Part shown: positions 42,397 through 43,624 of the stretch, one piece after another
How positions within the stretch are numbered: position 1 is the first letter of the stretch
Layout of the letters: each line of letters begins with the position of its first letter
Position numbers and translations under genes: made by a program
The notes under the pieces: generated by a model
Databases searched by the model: none
What the model was told of the DNA's origin: nothing
Seen by the model: only the letters and a program-made list of their open reading frames with translations
Origin: Pseudomonadota bacterium
GTDB lineage: Bacteria > Pseudomonadota > Gammaproteobacteria > Steroidobacterales > Steroidobacteraceae
Assembly: GCA_023417315.1 (NCBI GenBank)
Contig: JAEZFW010000042.1
Location: 1 to 43,624, forward strand
DNA length: 43,624 bases
Direction: 5' to 3'

Positions 42397-43608
42397 ATGC
42401 TCTCGGATCTCCGCCGTTTCGATCGCCGCACATTCTGGGTCGTGTCGCTCGGCGCGGCACTCGTGCTCCTCACGGTCGTTGCAGTGCCTCAGTGGCTCTC
42501 GAAGCAGGCACGCCTCGAGGTGTTGCGCTCGCATGTGGCCGAAGTGTCCCGTTTGGCGGCGAGCGTCGTCGACGGCGACCTGCACCGCGAGCTGCTCGAT
42601 CCAGCGAGTTACACACCCGAGCTGTACGCGCGCACGTTGGAGCCGCTCGTCCGCTTCCATTCCGCGGCGCCCGAGATCTTCTATGTATACACGATGGTCG
42701 AGCGCGACGGACGCAGCCACTTCGTCGTCGATACTGCAGCCTCCGAAGAGCTCGAGACGCCGCATCAGTTACGCGCATCGAAGTACATGGAGCCGTTCGA
42801 GCAACTCGATGTCGAACCAGACCCCGATTGGTTGAGCCGGATCGCCGCAGGCGAGACCTATGTCTATCCCAGTTTTCAGCACGATGAATACGGCTACTTT
42901 CTGTCTGGCCACACACCGATCTACGACAGCGCGGGACGGTACAGCGGTTTCGTCGGGGTCGACTTCGATTTGCAGTACTACCTCGATCAGGAAGCAAGCT
43001 TTCGTCCCATCTGGATCGGCTCGACGACGGGCGCGTTGATGTGCGCGCTCTTGATCGGATATCTCGCAGCGCGCTATCAGCATGCGATGACGAATCAGAT
43101 CCAAGCTCACTATACCGTTTCGATTCACGATGACTTGACGGATCTGCTCAACCGGCGGGGCGCGCTTGCTGCCATTCGCGACACACTTGCGATTCCGGCG
43201 CCAAGCCATGCCGTCATCCTCATCGATGTCGATGACTTGAAGGCTATCAACGACAATCATGGTCATGCTGCAGGCGATGATTTTCTGCGAAGCGTTGCGC
43301 GCGCGATGCAAGCGAGCGTGCGGGAGACCGACATCTGCGCGCGCCTAGGCGGCGATGAGTTCCTGATCTTCGCCTCGGGATGCGATCTCGATGCGGCCAC
43401 TGAAATCGCCCGCCGCATTTTGGGCAAAGTTTACTCGAGCGAAAGCACGCCGAGTGGTGTGAGCTCGGGCGTATCGATTGGGATCTGCGTTTACAACAAG
43501 TCGGATGCGCAGTTCGAGACGATGTATAGACAAGCCGACGAGGCGCTATATCGTGCGAAGGCATCGGGCAAGAATCGGTACGTCATCTACCAGGCTGCAA
43601 TCGCTTAG
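42397..43608 (+). CDS. Membrane-anchored diguanylate cyclase with periplasmic sensor domain
   Basis: A 403-residue signalling protein that makes c-di-GMP. I chose the ATG at 42397, 5 bases after the ketosynthase stop; a frame open to 42325 overlaps that gene. Membrane segment 1 (about 12-33), a periplasmic Cache-like domain (about 34-203, with YVYPSFQHDEYGYFLSGHTP and FVGVDFDLQYYLDQ), membrane segment 2 (about 205-226), then GGDEF (about 245-400). Active site GGDEF at 318-322 and RxxD inhibitory site RETD at 309-312 are intact. Likely co-transcribed with the ketosynthase, linking an extracellular signal to the lipid gene only by inference. Confidence 0.94.
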   Translation: MLSDLRRFDRRTFWVVSLGAALVLLTVVAVPQWLSKQARLEVLRSHVAEVSRLAASVVDGDLHRELLDPASYTPELYARTLEPLVRFHSAAPEIFYVYTMVERDGRSHFVVDTAASEELETPHQLRASKYMEPFEQLDVEPDPDWLSRIAAGETYVYPSFQHDEYGYFLSGHTPIYDSAGRYSGFVGVDFDLQYYLDQEASFRPIWIGSTTGALMCALLIGYLAARYQHAMTNQIQAHYTVSIHDDLTDLLNRRGALAAIRDTLAIPAPSHAVILIDVDDLKAINDNHGHAAGDDFLRSVARAMQASVRETDICARLGGDEFLIFASGCDLDAATEIARRILGKVYSSESTPSGVSSGVSIGICVYNKSDAQFETMYRQADEALYRAKASGKNRYVIYQAAIA

Positions 43609-43618
43609 CGATTGCAGC
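43594..43618 (+). terminator. Hairpin spanning the diguanylate cyclase stop codon
   Basis: GCTGCAATCGC-TTA-GCGATTGCAGC, a perfect 11-bp stem with a 3-base loop, with the stop codon TAG at its loop edge. The window ends six bases later, so a U-tract cannot be assessed. Plausible terminator. Confidence 0.6.
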
Positions 43619-43624
43619 GGCCCA

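Noticed and set aside
1..43624. tRNA or rRNA genes
   Set aside because: I saw no tRNA cloverleaf with CCA end nor rRNA-like conserved core in the gaps I read; a dedicated scan could still find one.

Overview
This window is GC-rich bacterial DNA of gammaproteobacterial character. The evidence is the hsp20-lon pair, the prkA-yeaH-spoVR stress operon, an LpxR-type outer-membrane lipid A deacylase, a chaperone-usher type protein, several lipoproteins and PAS/GGDEF/EAL signalling proteins. The overall look (many degenerate palindromic repeats, large Lhr helicase, FabY-like ketosynthase) suggests an environmental lineage near Xanthomonadales, Nevskiales or Steroidobacterales, but that placement is inference. 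The left edge is a C-rich homopolymer that interrupts malQ and looks like a contig end with a two-colour sequencing poly-G artefact.

Layout. 1-6903 (minus): glycogen operon glgP > glgB > glgX > malQ (malQ cut off), for phosphorolysis, branching, debranching and maltodextrin transfer; glgC and glgA are not here. 7071-14616 (minus): an NTF2-like lipoprotein, a TTG-start OsmC protein, a PAS-PAS-GGDEF-EAL protein, a gamma-glutamyltransferase and an M28 metallopeptidase lipoprotein. 14811-20005 (plus): a DegS-like anchored serine protease, an unknown membrane-anchored protein, an AAG/MPG DNA glycosylase and a YgiQ radical SAM protein. 20222-22324 (minus): LpxR and a SAM methyltransferase. 22576-25377 (plus): hsp20 and lon, closed by a clear terminator. 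25938-30626 (plus): prkA-yeaH-spoVR. 30740-32924: a divergent NmrA oxidoreductase/LysR regulator pair. 33123-34409: a half-length usher-like lipoprotein. 34677-39347: the giant helicase Lhr. 39576-40352 (minus): a GIN-domain lipoprotein. 40544-43608 (plus): a ketosynthase and a membrane diguanylate cyclase.

The most unusual content is not a gene. At least twelve loci carry what I call word-hairpin elements: roughly 75-200 bp units, most with two arms that are inverted copies of each other, each arm being a short tandem run of a degenerate 7, 8 or 9-bp word. The word differs between loci, but some words recur at two or three places (CTACAGC at 4.3, 30.7 and 38.8 kb; GTCACTCC at 8.4 and 20.1 kb; GGCCAGT at 18.6 and 22.4 kb). 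They fill gaps between genes almost exactly from stop codon to next gene, supply the last codons of one gene, and also sit in frame inside ygiQ (once) and lhr (three places). A separate array of about 41-bp units with a GGGAGAG hairpin lies between lhr and the GIN-domain gene. No transposase, RAYT, integrase or Cas gene is present in the window to explain them.
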